Source of the DNA: an uncultured Oscillospiraceae bacterium
Lineage (GTDB): Bacteria > Bacillota > Clostridia > Oscillospirales > Acutalibacteraceae
Reading direction: 5' to 3'
DNA: 7,113 nt
NCBI GenBank assembly: GCA_900555705.1
Contig: USLV01000058.1
Span: 1-7,113, forward strand
The position numbers and the translations under genes were made by a program. Under the pieces are notes generated by a model. That model saw only the letters and a list, made by a program, of their open reading frames with translations. It ran no database searches and was not told where the DNA came from. Below are positions 5,416 to 7,113 of this stretch, one piece after another (the first letter of the stretch is position 1; each line of letters starts with the position of its first letter).

Positions 5416-6317
5416 TCTATACCGTCACGCTCAACCCGGCGCTGGACTATGTTGTGCACCTTGACCGGCTGACCGTCGGAACCGTCAACCGATCCTCGGG
5501 TGAAAACCTCTATTTCGGCGGAAAGGGTATCAACGTCTCCACGATCCTGCATACGCTCGGCGTGGACACCACGGCACTCGGCTTTGTCGCCGGATTCACC
5601 GGCAGCGCCATCGAGGAGGGAGTTCGGCGGCAGGGTATCCCGACGGATTTTGTCCGGCTGGAAGACGGGCTCTCCCGCATCAATGTCAAGATCAAAACCG
5701 GGCAGGAGACCGAAATCAACGGTCACGGACCGGTGATCCCGTCGGACGCGATCGAACAGCTCTTCACCCGTCTCGACCGACTCAACGAGGGAGATACACT
5801 CGTGCTCGCAGGCAGCATCCCCGGCAGCCTGCCGCCGGATATCTATGAGCAGATTCTGCGGCGGCTGAGCGGTCGCGGCGTTTCCTCCGCTGTGGACACG
5901 ACCGGCGCGCTGCTGCTCAGCGTCCTGCCCTACCACCCCTTTCTCATCAAGCCGAATCGGCAGGAGCTCGGCGAGCTCTTCAGCGGAGAGGCGTCGGATG
6001 ACACGGCAGTCGCCGAGCAGGCGCGGGAGCTGCAGCGCCGGGGGGCGCGCAATGTGCTGGTCTCGATGGCGGGGGACGGCTCCCTGCTGCTGACCGAGGA
6101 GGGGCATATTCTCCGCATGGGAACGCCGAACGGACGGGTTCGGAATTCCGTCGGCGCCGGGGACTCCATGGTCGCGGGCTTCCTCGCGGGCTATACCCGG
6201 TCGCACGACTATCAGACCGCACTCAAATGGGGCACAGCCGCCGGCAGCGCGACCGCCTTTTCAGACGGTCTCGCCTCTGCGGCGGATATACAGAAAATCT
6301 ATCAAACGATCCTGTAA
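5412..6317 (+). CDS. fruK: 1-phosphofructokinase
   Basis: FruK phosphorylates fructose-1-phosphate with ATP to fructose-1,6-bisphosphate in the cytoplasm, passing PTS-imported fructose into glycolysis. The 301-residue protein is a complete PfkB/ribokinase-family member of normal length. The substrate region includes NPALD (8-12) and the first PfkB signature GGKGIN (36-41). The C-terminal signature SVGAGDSMVAGFLAG (246-260) holds the anion hole and the catalytic base D251. KPNRQEL (180-186) is typical of the 1-phosphofructokinase/tagatose-6-phosphate kinase branch. Operon context separates it from tagatose kinase: fruR overlaps its start as ATGA, and fructose-type PTS EIIA-EIIB follows after 13 bases. 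No frameshift or missing key residue is seen. Confidence 0.96.
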   Translation: MIYTVTLNPALDYVVHLDRLTVGTVNRSSGENLYFGGKGINVSTILHTLGVDTTALGFVAGFTGSAIEEGVRRQGIPTDFVRLEDGLSRINVKIKTGQETEINGHGPVIPSDAIEQLFTRLDRLNEGDTLVLAGSIPGSLPPDIYEQILRRLSGRGVSSAVDTTGALLLSVLPYHPFLIKPNRQELGELFSGEASDDTAVAEQARELQRRGARNVLVSMAGDGSLLLTEEGHILRMGTPNGRVRNSVGAGDSMVAGFLAGYTRSHDYQTALKWGTAAGSATAFSDGLASAADIQKIYQTIL

Positions 6318-6330
6318 GGAGGCTGGACAG

Positions 6331-7113
6331 ATGCGAATCGTAGAACTGCTGCAAAAAAAGAGCGTAGCCCTTGGCGTCTCGGTCGGCTCCAAAGAGGCAG
6401 CCATCGACCGGCTGATCGCGCTACAGAAGGAGGGCGGCAACCTCCGTGACCCCGCTGTCTATCGCCGGGAAATCCTCGCGCGCGAGGCCTCCGGTTCAAC
6501 CGCGGTGGGCAACGGCATCGCAATTCCCCACGCCAAGACCGACGCGGTTCTCCGTCCCGGCCTTGCCGCCATGACGGTACCGGACGGCGTCGACTACGCC
6601 GCCCTCGATGGGCAGCCTTCCCGGCTTTTCTTCATGATTGCCGCGCCGAACGACGGAGATGTACACCTCGAGGTGCTCTCCCGGCTGATGACCATGCTGA
6701 TGGACGAGGACTTCCGGAACGAGCTGCTGGCCGCAAAGGATGCGGATGCTTTCCTGTGTGTCATCGACCGGAAGGAGCGGGAAAAATATCCCGAGACGCC
6801 CGCTCCCGTTGAAAAAGCCGCCGACGGCTACCGACTGCTGGCCGTCACCGCCTGTCCGACCGGCATCGCCCACACCTTCATGGCGGCCGAGGCGCTCGAG
6901 AAGGCGGGTGCGGCGATGGGCGTGCCGCTCAAGGCGGAGACAAACGGCTCCGGCGGCGCCAAAAACGTGCTGACAAAAGCCGAGATCGACGCCGCCGACG
7001 GCATCATCATCGCTGCCGACAAAAACGTTTCGATGGCGCGCTTTGACGGCAAACGGGTGCTCAAAACCCGTGTCTCCGACGGCATCCAGAAACCGGAGGA
7101 GCTGATCCGCCGG
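6331..7113 (+). CDS. fruA: PTS fructose transporter, EIIA-EIIB part (3' end outside window)
   Basis: The first 261 codons of a fructose-specific phosphotransferase protein are present, open to the window edge with no stop. Residues 1 to about 150 are the EIIA-Fru domain with the phosphorylated histidine H67 in NGIAIPHAKT. A charged, proline-containing linker (about 148-166) leads to the EIIB-Fru domain (about 167-261). Its phosphocysteine C175 lies in TACPTGIAHTFMAAEAL, followed by KAETNGSGG (201-209). In this family the phosphoryl group passes from HPr to EIIA, then EIIB, then to fructose during import by a membrane EIIC domain, which should follow beyond 7113. There is no N-terminal HPr-like domain. 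The ATG has a perfect AAGGAGG (6316-6322) eight bases upstream and starts 13 bases after fruK, so it shares the fruR promoter. A split protein with separate EIIC cannot be excluded from this window. Confidence 0.95.
   Translation, partial: MRIVELLQKKSVALGVSVGSKEAAIDRLIALQKEGGNLRDPAVYRREILAREASGSTAVGNGIAIPHAKTDAVLRPGLAAMTVPDGVDYAALDGQPSRLFFMIAAPNDGDVHLEVLSRLMTMLMDEDFRNELLAAKDADAFLCVIDRKEREKYPETPAPVEKAADGYRLLAVTACPTGIAHTFMAAEALEKAGAAMGVPLKAETNGSGGAKNVLTKAEIDAADGIIIAADKNVSMARFDGKRVLKTRVSDGIQKPEELIRR

Noticed and set aside
5376..6206. Minus-strand open frame of 276 codons opposite fruK
   Set aside because: It is the antisense shadow of a complete fruK and shows no domain of its own.
7015..7050. 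AAAACGTTT-like sequence as a possible cre (CcpA) site
   Set aside because: It lies within the EIIB coding region, matches the cre consensus poorly and its codons are explained by the protein.

Overview
This 7.1 kb window comes from a GC-rich (about 60% by eye) Gram-positive gut bacterium. It is most likely a Clostridia member of the Oscillospiraceae/Ruminococcaceae type. I infer this from strong AGGAGG-type Shine-Dalgarno sites, a yqeG-aroQ-pepP cluster of the Firmicutes kind, a DeoR-type fructose regulon (fruR-fruK-fruA), and a type I dockerin. No 16S or other decisive marker is present. The first 36 bases are Illumina Nextera adapter, not genome, so this is the end of a short-read contig or metagenome assembly.

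Layout. (1) 1-36 is adapter, followed at 37 to about 140 by a non-coding-looking stretch that resembles a dispersed repeat. (2) 201-3563 on the minus strand is a tightly packed five-gene run. In transcription order it reads YqeG-type HAD phosphatase, endonuclease IV-like TIM-barrel protein, type II 3-dehydroquinate dehydratase (aroQ), M24 Xaa-Pro-type peptidase, and a GNAT acetyltransferase. A 12-bp perfect hairpin terminator follows the last stop codon directly. A candidate promoter lies at 3613-3641. (3) 3665-4429 on the minus strand is a leaderless-looking N-acetylmuramoyl-L-alanine amidase carrying a C-terminal type I dockerin. (4) 4430-4665 is a divergent intergenic region with a near-consensus sigma-A promoter and phased TGATT repeats that may be a repressor operator. 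(5) 4666 to the end on the plus strand is the fructose operon: fruR (DeoR repressor), fruK (1-phosphofructokinase) and the start of fruA (PTS EIIA-EIIB, with EIIC beyond the window).

How the genes work together. FruA imports fructose as fructose-1-phosphate, FruK converts it to fructose-1,6-bisphosphate, and FruR most likely represses its own operon until fructose-1-phosphate appears. The minus-strand cluster is a housekeeping set joined by short gaps and an ATGA overlap, without an obvious single pathway. Nothing here amounts to a clearly new system. The items most worth a second look are the dockerin-bearing amidase with no possible signal peptide, the phased repeats upstream of fruR, and the unusual membership of the yqeG-aroQ-pepP cluster.
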